From the NCBI GenBank assembly GCA_003550325.1, contig QKWP01000010.1, positions 813,698-877,697 on the forward strand: a stretch of DNA of 64,000 bases. The letters run 5' to 3'. A program made the position numbers and the translations under genes. The notes under the pieces were generated by a model. It did not search any database and was not told the DNA's origin. It was given only the letters and a program-made list of their open reading frames with translations. Below, piece by piece: positions 24,550 through 36,402 of this stretch (position 1 is the first letter of the stretch; each line of letters begins with the position of its first letter). This stretch comes from Gigaspora rosea (Eukaryota > Glomeromycota > Glomeromycetes > Diversisporales > Gigasporaceae).

Positions 24550-25599
24550 CCCTATGCATGGTGGTCATGCTTTGTATTGGTATTGAAAGGGTGCAAATTT
24601 TTGATGACCTGTTAAATCTGATAAAAAATCAATCATTTTCTCTATATAATTCTAACTGTTATGATATTTTCATATCTGATAATATCTTAATACTGATGCA
24701 AAAACATCAGCTTAGCAAAAAAAAAAACTGGGTCCAAGCCATATGACTTGGGACAAAACAAGAGAATTTACGAGTTTGGCTTGAGGTGATATCCATCCTT
24801 CTAAAGAGCTTAAAATTTTATTTAGTTGGTGCTTCAAGAAGTAGAAAAGAGCCTTGCAAAGATTACAAAAAAGAAATGCCTTGCTGATACTAAATTTGAT
24901 CTGAATACCTGTAAAAAAAAAAAAAAAAAGAAAGAGAAAGTTAGAGCATGAATAGTAATATGATTTCATAAAAGTACATTTCTAATTGGAATGCCCAAAG
25001 AAATATAATCTGGTAAAATTAATTATATTGAAAGATTGCTAAAGGTCAAAGCTGAATTTTCTAAAAATTTGAAATGGAATATCAATTTTGAGGAACTAGC
25101 AAATAGCCTAGTACTGAACATAAATAGGTACTATGCAGGTGAGAGATGTTATAAAAAAGATAATTAAAAGAGAAATAAGGCCTTTTCCACACTATCAACT
25201 GGATATATAAATTGGAAAAATGGGCTATACTACAATTATGTATACATTGGATAATATAGAAATTATAGAAAAAAAATTTTTTTTACTGTAATACTATATA
25301 AACCTTTATAGTAAGAGTGGTCAGTCACAATACAATATGCAGAGTTAAAAACATATAGCAAGGAGAACCTGTTATAAAAACATGGGTATAGATTATTTAG
25401 TTTGGTTTGTTGTATTAGTTAAAATATAATTGACCAATTTTTTTTAGTTGTCTTTCTGTGTATGTATTTAAGCTTAACATTTTTTGTTAGAAATTGTTTT
25501 CTTTGAAAGTGTTTTTTTAGTTAATCTTTTAGTTTTTGGTTTAGCTAAGAAAATTAATAAAAAAAGAAAGAAAATTATATAAATGATTTTTCATAGGAT
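24550..25599 (+). pseudogene. Decayed coding sequence, family unknown
   Basis: Several short frames have protein-like composition, for example TKQENLRVWLEVISILLKS near 24757 and WNINFEELANSLVLNINRYY near 25075, separated by stops and shifts. I recognise no domain. It may be part of the same dead gene as the following two entries. Confidence 0.3.
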
Positions 25600-25866
25600 G
25601 TGAAAATTAAGGTAGAAAGAATTGTTAGCAGCAGACTAAAATTTTGTGATACACATGATTCACAAGACTGCATTGAGACAGTTACATTTTTTTTAAAAAA
25701 AATCTTTTCTACACCTGGTCCTGCACAGAGTTCCCACGATTTCTTATCCATGGCCCATATTCTAAGCCTTGATCTGAATAAATACTTTACTAGTAATTAT
25801 AAAGAAATCAGCAAAAAAGAAGATCAAAGAAGAATCAGATCAAAACCATTCAATTTTATTAATTAA
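25600..25866 (+). pseudogene. Unrecognised 88-codon frame
   Basis: The frame has balanced composition (FCDTHDSQDCIETVTFFLKK; DFLSMAHILSLDLNKYF) but no promoter, intron or domain I can identify. It lies between decayed frames on the same strand, so it is more likely a surviving piece of a dead gene or transposon protein than a small gene. Confidence 0.35.
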
Positions 25867-26249
25867 AGGCATCAAGAAAATAATTAGAAGAAATGTGCTC
25901 TTTGTTTAATGAATTAATTTTAATAATAGAAATATGCAAAAAATAGGAAAAATTATTAAAATTGTGATTTTAAAAAAATAATTTACTTGTATCATAATTT
26001 TTATAATGAAAATCAAAGAAAGTAAAATTAGATGCATATTTTTATAGTCGAAATTAACTGAAATTAGCAATTAATTAAAAGGTAGAAGTAAAGGTCTAAT
26101 TTGATAAATGTTATATTCAAATATTCACTTAATGTTTGAATATTTGAATATATAAGATTTTTATTAATGAATATTCAAATATTTAAAAATTTTACTAAAT
26201 ATATTCATTAAATATTCATTGAATATATATATATATTAAAAGTAGCAAT

Positions 26250-26815
26250 GGCAGCTGTTATTTAGAGATACAGTTAACTGAGTATTTGCTAATAGCTTTA
26301 GAGTTTGTTACTCACCAAAAAATCAGCATTTGTTGTTTAAAGGTAAAGTTCATAGACTACCTGCTGACAAGCTTAGAGTTTATCACTCACTGCAACCCGA
26401 GAAGTACTTAGCAGCTCTCTGATAAATTTTGGACTATACAAAAAGAACCACCATCCTTACTATGGCTACATATAAATTTTTTTGGTATCATTGGTTTGTA
26501 AAAAAATTTTAAAAAAGTGGACGATATGGCATACCTTTTCAAAAGATCTGCAGTGTTTACTGCTTTCAAAAAGAAAAGTCATCTACCATATTAGATACAA
26601 TTGTCATGAGTGGTTTGAAACAAGTAATATGAAAAGACGTGTGAGACTTAAGAAGAAACCACTGGATGAAAATTCTAGAAGCTTTGTTTTTAAGCAGTCC
26701 AAACTATATAACTGCTTTTCGTTTAACATATTGGAACCTGGGCCGGTTAGACTGGACAAGGTTATTGATGTTAACAATTTTTATTTCGTAAGTTTGACGA
26801 GTTATTATAAATAAC
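26250..26815 (+). pseudogene. Decayed protein fragment, related copy at 28.4 kb
   Basis: The first half reads GKVHRLPADKLRVYHSLQ-like sequence and the second half (from 26482) ILKKWTIWHTFSKDLQCLLL and CHEWFETSNMKRRVRLKKKP. The same two blocks recur, more damaged, at 28390-28830. Homology at both DNA and protein level in two places suggests a multicopy coding element. The family is not recognised. Confidence 0.45.
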
Positions 26816-27039
26816 TTTTCTACTGACTCACCCCATATATTATTCTCTTCTGTATGTAATAATATTAAACTTAATAAATGAAAAAAGCAAGATCTCAGTT
26901 ATAAAACAAAAAAAAAATATTAAAAGTAGTAAATTTTGATGTTAATAACCAAATATGATTGGCTAATTTTATATAATAAATTCTAATTAGTTAAAGAATA
27001 TATATAATTAATTTTTTATAAAAATTACTATATATTACC

Positions 27040-27228
27040 TGTGGTAGGACCCCGAAATATACATAGATAGCAGATTAATTATAGGGTTACTAAAAAAGGA
27101 AAGATCTGCGGGAAAACTTCAAAAATAAGCAAAAAATTACTATAAATAGAAAAAATTTGCATATAAAACCTCAAAAATAAGCAAACTTATACCTAACCTA
27201 TTAATATATATTTCAGGGTCCTTCTGTA
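27040..27228. mobile_element. 190-bp MITE
   Basis: Inverted ends TAGGACCCCGAAATATA and AAGGACCCTGAAATATA. Inside are repeated CTTCAAAAATAAGCAAA segments. Confidence 0.65.
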
Positions 27229-27503
27229 GTGATCATCACCAGTATGATCTACAATGCATAAAACAAAATAAACAAAACAAACAGTTTGTATTAAATAAAA
27301 AATAATTCTCTTTAATATTAGGGTAAAGGTAAAGATTAAAAATTAGAATAGGGCTTTGTATATAGTAAAATTTAGCAAGAAATTTTTTTTAGCAATTTTT
27401 AAAAAAATTCTTTGTTTTTGTTACACAAAATTGATCTACATTTTACACCTGATCCTGAATTTTAATTGGCAAATTGATTACTGGTGATGATCACTGGTAG
27501 TAA
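27229..27503. mobile_element. MITE with the telomere-like core, abutting the previous one
   Basis: The ends are GTGATCATCACCAGTA and its complement TACTGGTGATGATCAC. The interior on the minus strand carries GATCAGGTGTAAAATG, TTTCTTGCTAAATTTTACTA and a degenerate ACCTTTACCCTAA, the shared core module in a decayed form. Confidence 0.7.
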
Positions 27504-27635
27504 TAAATAGCAAACTCCTTTTTTTATATATTAAATACCAAATTTTTTGAATATATATAAATTTTACAATATTATAACTTTTATAATTATAAATTAAATA
27601 AATATCTACTTTAAAAAAGTGTGGTTTTGAATTAA

Positions 27636-28192
27636 GACAACAAATCTCTTAATTGATAGTTCTCTAGTTAATCAGAGATCAATCATAGTATAACGTGATG
27701 CAAATCACATATAAAAATCACTATAGTGTGAATGTGGTTTGCATAAATATTAACGTTTTTTCTTACTAAGTTACTGACACATGTCCACTAATTGCAAGTT
27801 GTAGAGCTTGTCAAGGCATATCTAATGGTGGTTAGATCATCCAAATTGGCACAGTGGATAGCGAGATATTATTGAAAAATGATTGGACAACTATAAATTC
27901 TCTATATAAACAATATTTGTTTACAGTGATTTTATATAGTCGTCCAATTGTTATTCAATGATATCTCACCATCCACAGGGCCGATTTGGAGGATTTAACT
28001 ACCATTAGATGCGCCTTGATGACTCTACAACTTTCAATTAGTGGACATGTATCAGTAACTTAGTAAGAATAAAATATTTATATGTATGCATACTACATTC
28101 ACACTATAGTGATTTTCATATGTAATTTGTATCATGTTATACTATAATCGATCTCTGATTAACTGGCGGACTATCAATTATAAGATTTTTGT
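27636..28192. mobile_element. 557-bp foldback element
   Basis: Arms of about 250 bp are inverted: TTAATCAGAGATC against GATCTCTGATTAA, CACACTATAGTGATTTT against AAAATCACTATAGTG, TACTGACACATGTCCACTAA against TTAGTGGACATGTATCAGTA, and an inner TTGGACAACTATA pair. The centre is near 27915. No frame is present. Confidence 0.8.
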
Positions 28193-28389
28193 TAAAATTA
28201 TTTGTTTTTGAGCTATACTATATTATATTTTATATATAAATATTAAATTTTTTTAATATTTAATACTATATATTTACAGCATATTAACTCTTTTTAACAA
28301 TCACTTGTACTACAAAAACCCAAAATCTCTTATTAAAAAATTTTAATATAAATCACAATAATTAAAAAAGCCTATAGCTAGGAACCCAT

Positions 28390-28834
28390 AAGACAGCACT
28401 TATCATTTAGAGATAGAGCTCATAGACTACCAGCCAACCAGTTTAGAGTTTATTACTTACTGCAAAAGATAGTACTTGTTGTTTAGAGATAAAGCTCATA
28501 GACTATCTGCTAACAAGCTTAGAGTTTATTACTTACCGAAGAAGAAAGTACCAGTTCTGCTCCAAAGAGGAGTTCAAAATAGATGTTAAAATTTTACAAA
28601 AAAAAACCAATGCTCTCAAGAAGACTACAAGTAAAAATTTTGGTGTTATCGACTCTTTTAAAATTTTAAAAAGTGGGCTTTTTAGTGTACCCCTTCCAAA
28701 AGATAGGCAGTGTTTACTCTATTAATTGGAAAGGCACTATAGTATTGGAATCAAGATCATGAGTATATTTTGAAAACAAAGTAAACAGTGAATAATATGT
28801 GAGGTTTTGTGGAGAAACCACTATAGAAATTGTC
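28390..28834 (+). pseudogene. Second, more decayed copy of the 26.3-kb coding element
   Basis: It has GATAAAGCTCATAGACTATC, GCTTAGAGTTTATTACTTAC and a later KILKSGLFSVPLPKDRQCLL reading that parallels KKILKKWTIWHTFSKDLQCL of the first copy. Stops interrupt it throughout. The GTTTAGAGATA...TTAGAGTTTATTACTTAC block is itself repeated twice at its start. Confidence 0.45.
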
Positions 28835-29640
28835 TGAAAATATTCTTGATATTCTTTTTTTTTGGTCATTTTCTTTTTTCTTTTTCTTTTCTTTTTTTTT
28901 CTAATATATGTAGGTTATACTATTGACTTTTTTTTTTGCTTTTTTCATTTTGTTTATTTAAATTTAGTTTTCATTTAGGTTTTGTAGTTTCTTTTCCTTT
29001 TTTTTTTACTTACCTCTTTCTTGTCGCTTCCCTTTATACTTTTTTTATATATTACTTTGTTAAATTTTTTTAGATGGAAGAAATATAAAGAAAATTTGGT
29101 GGCTATAACTAACTGTAGATCCAAGCTATTGATCTAGTATTTGGAGATATATAAATACCTGGTGCTAGTGAGATGAAATCTACTTTGCCAGGTCATGAAT
29201 AAGTGCCTATGGTAACTAGATGAGTTGTATTTTAGTTGTAAGATTAAAAAACTGTTAAAGAATTGATATTTGCATAAGTAGTTCTCTATTATATAATTAA
29301 AAACATATTAAAATAATTTGCACTCTGATCGATATAAATCTGCATGCTGATTGGTCTTTTATTCTTGATTTGATTGGACAATTTAGTACACATGCATATT
29401 ATGTCATTGATTTAAAGTTCATTTATTTGAACATTTTCGATTGGTTATCTTTCAGAAACGTGACCAGTGTATGAGAAAATTTTTATAATCATAAAGTCAT
29501 AAAATTGCACTTTGCCATTTTTAATTTGCTATGTCCAAAAACTGTAATTTGACCTGAGAAAATTAACGCCATATGATCATTTGCATGTTAATGTCATATA
29601 ATTCATTATTGATCTATTAATGTAAATTAATAATCGGTTA
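28835..29640. other. T-rich tract and unassigned sequence
   Basis: A pyrimidine-rich stretch (about 28850-29060) is followed by ordinary AT-rich sequence with no supported feature. Confidence 0.4.
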
Positions 29641-30504
29641 TCATCAATTTATATTTAAAAAAATCGACTTTTGATCATTACACATACTTTGCATTTTCGA
29701 AAATTAAAAAATCGACTTCCGTTCGTTATATACACATTATAACTTTAAATTTGATTGAGATATGGATAACATTAATAACATACTTTAGTAAGTCACATGC
29801 TGTGTATCGCCAAAATGGTAATGTTTATAATGATAACTTATAATAGAAACTATAATATTTCAAACTTTAACTGCATGTTATATAGTCAAAACAATCAAGT
29901 AAGTATTTAAATCGAAAAATGGATGGATTGCTTAATATGAACACATGTAGGTCAGCAGGAATTTTCAGTAGTATAATAGGGCACTAAACGTTGATTTTTC
30001 GTTTTACATTACATGGAATCCTTGGTCAGTTGAATTTTTTTTTAATTTACTGCAAATAGAATAAATATTCGCATTTAAGGTTATACAAGGATAATTTTTA
30101 TTTTGCGCAACTAGGAATTAACTAGCAATCATATTTTTCCTGTCAGTCCTATTAGATAATTAAGGGAAATTAAGGTCTCCATTGGATGATACCGAATAAA
30201 AATTGTGGGAAAAATAGATGTCAAAAATCAAACAATGGGCACAATTTAAAATCTAAAAAAAAATAATTTAAAAAAATTGAAAAAATGGAATGGCGGATAA
30301 TGCAAAACGAAAAATCAACTTTGAATAACCTAATAATCTAAGATTTCTAATTATTTTTTGACTCTTAGATCACACAAAGCTAATTTTTCATTTTGCATTA
30401 CCTACCACCATTTTTTAATTTTTTAATTTTATTTGTTTTAGATCCCAATGGTACCAATTCTTTGATATTTACATGCTACACATCATTGGAATATTGAAAG
30501 CAAT

Positions 30505-30875
30505 TCAAGTTCATGTTTATTTACTATTTAATTGCTTTTTATTTGTATTAATTTAGAATGTGTGCATAAAGATCATTTACGTATTAAACTAAGTAATTTA
30601 AAATAACCTATTCAAGTTCATATTTATTTACTATTTAATTTTTTTTATTCGCATTAATTTAGAAAGTATGTATAAAGTTCATTTACTTATTAAACTGAGT
30701 AATTAAAATAACTATTCAAGTTCATGTTTATTTACTATTTAATTTCTTTTTATTCGCATTAATTTAATGCGTGAGTATAAAAATCATTTATATATTAAAC
30801 TAAGTAAATAAAATAACCTATTCAAGTTCATGTTTATTTACTATTTAATTTTTTTATTCGCATTAATTTAGATCG
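30505..30875. repeat. Minisatellite of macrosatellite unit 1
   Basis: Units contain TTCAAGTTCATGTTTATTTA, CTATTTAATTTCTTTTTATT, CGCATTAATTTAG and TATTAAACTAAGTAATTAAA. About three to four copies. Confidence 0.8.
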
Positions 30876-31759
30876 TGAGTATCTAAAAAAATCGACTTTT
30901 GATCATTACACCACTTTGCATTTTCGAAATTTAAAAAATCGACTTCCATTCATTATGCACACATTATAACTTTAAACTAAATTGAGATATGAATAACGTT
31001 AATAACATACGTTAGCAAGTCACATGCTGTGTATCACCAGAATGGTAATGTTTATAACAATAACTCATAATAGAAACTATAATAATTTCAAACTTTAACT
31101 GCATATTATATAGTCAAAACAATCAAATAAGTATTAAAATCAAAAAATGGATGGATTGCTTGATATGAACACATGTAGATCAAAGGAATTTTCAGTGGTA
31201 TAATAGGGCACTAAACGTTGATTTTTTGTTTTGCATTACATGAAATCCTTGGTCAGTCTAATTTTTTTTTCTAATTTACTGCAAATAGAATAAATATTCA
31301 CATTTAAGGTTATACAAAGATAATTTTTTATTTTGCGCAACAAGGAATTACCTAGCAATCATGTTTTTTCTGTCAGTCCTATTGGACAATTACAAGAAAT
31401 TAAGGTCTCTATTGAATAACACCAGATGAAAATTGTAGGAAAAATAGATGTCAAAAATTGAACAATAGGCACAATTTAGAATCTAAAAAAAATAATTTAA
31501 AAAAATTGAAAAAATAGAATGGCTGATAATGCAAAACGAAAAATTAACTTTGCATAACTTAATAATCTAAACTAACAATAAAACTAGCTTGGGTGTTGCC
31601 CTAGGAATGAGATTTCTGTTTTTTTTTTGACTCTTAGACCACACAAAGTTAATTTTTCGTTTTGCATTACCTACTACTATTTTTTAATTTTTTAATTTTA
31701 TTTGTTTTAGATCCCAATTGTACCAATTGTTTGATATTTACATACTACACATCACTGAA

Positions 31760-32435
31760 ATATTGAGTGTATAAAGATCATTTATATATTAAACTAAGTA
31801 ATTAAAATAAGCTATTCAAGTTCATTATTTAGTTTCTTTTTATTCACTTTGTATCAAAATCATTTACGTATTAAACTAAGTAATTAAAATAAGCAATTCA
31901 AGTTCATGTTTATTTACTATTTAATTTTTTTTATTCATATTAATTTAATCTGTGAGTATAAAGATCATTTATGTATTAAAATAAGTAATTAAAATAAGCT
32001 ATTCTAGTTTATGTTTATTTAATATAAATTTTTTTTTATTCACATTAATTTAATTAGTGATCGTTTACGTATTAAACTAAGTAATTAAAGTAAGCTATTC
32101 AAATTCATATTTATTTACTATTTAATTTCTTTTTATTCACGTTAATTTAGTTTGTGAGTATAAAGATCATTTACGTATTAAACTAAGTAATTTAAAATAA
32201 CCTATTCAAATTCATGTTTATTTACTATTTAATTTTTTTCATTTGTATTAATTTAGTTTGTGAGTATAAAAATCATTTACTTATTAAACTAAGTACTATT
32301 TAATTTCTTTTTATTCGCATTAATTTAGTGGTGAGTATAAAAATTATTTATGTATTAAATAAGTAAATAAAATAAGCTATTCAAGTTCATGTTTATTTAC
32401 TATTTAATTTTTTTTATTTGCATTAATTTAGATCG
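31760..32435. repeat. Minisatellite of macrosatellite unit 2
   Basis: The same unit as above in about six or seven copies, some shortened, accounting for the greater length of the second macrosatellite unit. Confidence 0.8.
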
Positions 32436-33294
32436 TGAGTATCTAAAAAAAATCGACTTTCAATCATTACACACACTTTGCATTTTTGAAATTTAAAAAT
32501 TGACTTCTGTTCATTATGCACACATTATAACTTTAAATTAGATTGAGATATGGATAATGTTAATAACATACCTTAGTAAGTCACATACTGTGTATCGCCA
32601 GAATGATAATGTTTATAACAATAACTTATAATAGAAACTGTAATAATTTCAAGTCAAAACAATCAAGTAAGTATTAAAATTGAAAAATGGATGGATTGCT
32701 TAATATGAACACATGTAGGTCATCAGAAATTTTCAGTGGTATAATAAGGCACTAAACGTTGATTTTTTGTTTTGCATTACATGGAATCCTTGGTCAGTCG
32801 AATTTTTTTTTTAATTTACTGCAAATAGAATAAATATTCACATTTAAGGTTATGCAAGAATAATTTTTTATTTTACGCAACAAGGAATTAACTAGCAATT
32901 ATGTTTTTTCTGTCAGTCCTATTGAACAATTATGGGAAATTAAGGTCTCCATTGGATGACACTGGATGAAAATTGAGAGAAAAATAGATGTCAAAAATTG
33001 AACAATGGGCACATTTTAGAATCTAAAAAAAAATTAATTTAAAAAAATTGAAAAAATGGAATGGCGAATAATGCAAAACAAAAATTCAACTTTGCATAAC
33101 CTAATAATCTGAATGCGCGTTGTCCTAAAAATGAGATTTCTGTTTTTTTTTTTGACTCTTAGACCACACAAAGTTAATTTTTCACTTTGCATTACCCACA
33201 ATCATTTTTTAATTTTTTAATTTTGTTTTAGATCCCAATTGTACCAATTGTTTGATATTTACATGCTACACATAGTCTACACATTACTAGAATA

Positions 33295-33690
33295 TTGAGT
33301 GTATAAAGATCATTTACATATTAAACTAAGTAATTAAAATAAGCTATTCAAGTTCATGTTAATTTACTATTTAATTTCTTTTTATTCGCGTTAATTTAGT
33401 TTGTAAGTATAAAGATCATTTACATATTAAACTAAGTAATTAAAATAAGCTATTCAAGTTCATGTTTATTTAATATTTAATTTCTTTTTATTCGCATTAA
33501 TTTAATTAGTAAGTATAATAATCATTTACATATTAAACTAAGTAATTAAAATAAGCTATTCAAGTTCATATTTATTTACTATTTAATTTCTTTTTATTCG
33601 CATTAATTTAGTGCATGATTATAAAGATCATTTATGCATTAAACTAAGTAATTTAAAATAACCTATTCAAGCTTATGTTTATTTACTATT
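33295..33690. repeat. Minisatellite of macrosatellite unit 3
   Basis: About four copies of the same unit. The array ends abruptly at AAGTATCTAAAAAACTAG. Confidence 0.8.
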
Positions 33691-33738
33691 TTAAGTATCT
33701 AAAAAACTAGAATAGTTATTGAATTCTGTATAAGATGG

Positions 33739-33756
33739 GTGGCGCGAATGCGCCAC
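33739..33756. other. GC-rich perfect-stem hairpin
   Basis: GTGGCGCGAATGCGCCAC can form an 8-bp stem with a 2-base loop in otherwise AT-rich sequence, at the boundary between the macrosatellite and the foldback element. No role can be assigned. Confidence 0.4.
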
Positions 33757-33825
33757 TTATCGCACTAGTAAAATATAAGAGTGGCAATCAAATCGCCAAA
33801 AATTACTTCACAGATATCAACCTAT

Positions 33826-34658
33826 ATTGACAATCATTTTACTGACAAGCTTTTTTTACTGACACAAAATCCACCGATACTTGATTTACTGACAAGTTCC
33901 TTTTCACCGACAAGTTGATTTTACTGACACACACTTCACCGACAGTTATATTTACCGACAAAATCAACTTACCGACAAGCTCATTTTACTGAAAATAGAT
34001 TATACCAACAAGCTTATTCTACTGACAATACAATTCATCGACAATATGATTTGCCGACAATACAATTGCTGACAATACAACTCATTGATATATCAGACCA
34101 CAGCAATGTAATAAACTACTAAGAATAATTACGTCTTGTGCAATTTATTAATAATGACAACAAAAATTGCACATTTTATTAATGACAATAATAATAATTA
34201 TTGTCACATCTGATGCTGAAGTTATGATCTATTTTGATATAAAATTTTAAAATTCGTCTTTTTCTTATAGGATTAGGGTAGGGTTTAGGTATAAATTTCA
34301 TATTTATAGAGTATATGTGGATTTTAGCAGAGCTTATAGTTTCAAATCGAGACCCTATAACTTTAGCATCAACTGTAATACTTAAGGCATCTGGCGAATT
34401 GTTTGTCAGTGAATTGTATTGTCGGTAGAATAATCTTGTCAGTAAATTCTATTTTCGGTAAAATGAACTTGTCAGTAAGTTGATTTTGTTGGTAAAATTA
34501 ACTGTCGGTGAAGTGTGTATCGGTAAAATCAATGTGTCAGTGAAAATATGCTTGTCAGCAAATTGAGTGTCAGCGAGTTATTTGTTGGTAAAAAAAGCTT
34601 GTCTGTAAAATGGTTGTCGGTGTAGTGTTATGTCTGTAAAGTGATTGTCAGTAAAATA
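33826..34658. mobile_element. Foldback element with ACTGACAAG subterminal repeats
   Basis: Left arm (33826-34085) and right arm (34390-34658) are reverse complements. Each is a degenerate array of about 17-bp units of the form TTTTACTGACAAGCT, TTCACCGACA or TACCGACAATAC. The unit order is kept between arms (for example CACTTCACCGACAGTTA and the AAAATCAACTTAC block). The 300-bp loop holds a TTAGGGTAGGGTTTAGG segment. No transposase. Confidence 0.85.
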
Positions 34659-35139
34659 ATACAAATCCAAAATATAACGTGATCACCAGGTTAATTAAAA
34701 AAATACTATATATTTAATATTTAATGAATATTTAGTGAATATTCATTGAATATTTTCAAAATTTTTGAATGAATATTTGAATATTAAAAAGATTGACCAA
34801 ATAAATATCTGAAAACTTGTTTTTTGAATAAGTATGTTTTTTTGTAAGTTTTATAAATAGAGGTATGATTTGTCCTTTTGTAAAGTGTTCAAAATTGTTT
34901 AAAAGTAATTAGAATACGTGTAAACTATGTATCTTTTGTTTTCTTTTGATTAAAAAAAACCAATAAACTTAAGTTCAATAAAGCCTTATCTTGCAAAATT
35001 GATACATCTCTACTTATTGGTCTTATCTTTTAGTTGTATTATTGATATGTGTTTTGATTTATTTGTTTCTTTTTACTTAACTAGATCTAATCTGCCCTCA
35101 ACACTATACACTTACCTAGTTTATAAAATTTATTAATAT

Positions 35140-35520
35140 ATAAAATTTATTAGAGTAAATTTATATCTTATATTATGCAATTCACCTTATCTGTTATACA
35201 GTTATATACTGCTCTTCCAATCAAATTTCAAGATAAGATATAATATTACATAATCAAAAAATTCAAACCAAATATTTGTTTTGTCAAAAATTCTCTATAA
35301 CTTAAAATTAAGTATATAAAATTACTTGTAGGGTTTTAACAAAAAAATTTCTTATAAAATTTTATTATAAACCTCTACTGTTGTCTACACATACATCTTT
35401 ATCTTACTCTAACCCTAACCAATAAAAAAAATAGATTATTTTTATTGTTTTTACACTGATTTTATGATCTGTAGCAGGTGCAACAACATCGCACATGCAA
35501 TGTATAAATTATCTTAATTT
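35140..35520 (+). mobile_element. Core-module element, copy 1 of a pair
   Basis: It includes CCAATCAAATTTCAAGAT, AAAAATTCAAACCAAATATT, AAAAAAATTTCTTATAAAAT, CTAACCCTAACCAAT and a GCAACAACATCGCACATGC tail. The complete arrangement, including flanks of the core, recurs reversed at 42240-42590, so these are two copies of one element. No clear terminal inverted repeats. Confidence 0.6.
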
Positions 35521-35639
35521 AGTATATTCAATATAAAAAAAATATAAATTATTTGTTCTAAAGTTTTTGTTTGATATATAAAATGTTTGGTATATAGAGT
35601 GCTAGATTAGAGCGAGGCATCTGTATATTGTTTCACTAC

Positions 35640-36402
35640 TCTCCCAATTTAACTATTATATTTGTACCAATTTTTTGATTTTGAAATAAACTACTTGACC
35701 TTCTTAAATAAAATAATTGTGGGATTATGTTCTATTGATACAACAAAGAAACCAAAGAAGAGCTATTCTCACTACCTGTTTCTAAAAGATAAATTTAGAA
35801 ATGCCTGTTCAAGAAACCTTTGTACCCTAATGCCAAAGAAATAGGCACTCTATTTTTGAATATCCAGGAGTAGAAAATTTAGATAAGAAGTGCACAAGAC
35901 TTCTAAGAACACTAACTATAGAACATGGAATAAAATAAAAAGTTCCAAAAAGAATTATACTAGTATTTTTCTGAAGCTCTTTATGATAAGCAGATTCCTG
36001 AAGCCTTAAAGTTTACTTTAAAAGTATTAAAAATATAATAAAAAATAAAAAAAAATAAAAAAGTAAAAAAAATCATACTCCTTTCTTTAAATATTGAGAT
36101 GCTCCACAGGAGGCCATTCTGGTAGAGCCCTAGCAAAAAAGAACTTTTGATGCCAATAATTTGATATCAAACTATAGAAGCATTTAAGAAGCCAAATTGA
36201 ATGATTAACTCAATAGATACTTGAAAGTTCTTAATAATTTTATATCTAAATTGTGAAAAGGTTGAAAAGATAAAGAGGAAAATAAAAATACAAAGTATTA
36301 GTATACTATTCAAAACCTGTTAACCAAAATTAATATGAAACCTGTACCTCAAGAATTTGTAGATAAAATGGCAATAAAGTAGAAAGCACTATTGTCAATA
36401 AG
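35640..36402 (+). pseudogene. Decayed coding sequence upstream of the Sel1 fossil
   Basis: Short frames such as KKPKKSYSHYLFLKDKFRN (35725) and GGHSGRALAKKNF (36112) are separated by stops. It is contiguous with the Sel1-repeat remnants once the later insertions are set aside and may be the 5' part of that gene. The first motif recalls HMG-box proteins only loosely, and I do not assign it. Confidence 0.3.

Larger units (their letters stand above)
29655..33695. repeat. Macrosatellite: three units of 1.23-1.56 kb
   Basis: AAATCGACTTTTGATCATTA and its variants start units near 29660, 30889 and 32450. Each unit then has, in order, AAAATCGACTTCC, GTCACATGCTGTGTATCGCC, a MITE-like inverted block starting AACGTTGATTTTTCGTTTT, a second GACCACACAAAGTTAATTTT block, and an array of units of about 110 bp. 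The units differ mainly in the number of those minisatellite copies. No coding frame. Confidence 0.85.

Noticed and set aside
33826-34658. CRISPR-like array
   Set aside because: The repeats are degenerate, about 17 bp, mirrored in two arms, and without constant-length spacers, in a eukaryotic context.
35725-35850. HMG-box gene
   Set aside because: KPKKSYSHYLFLKDKFRN recalls the start of an HMG box, but the rest of the domain does not follow and stops intervene.
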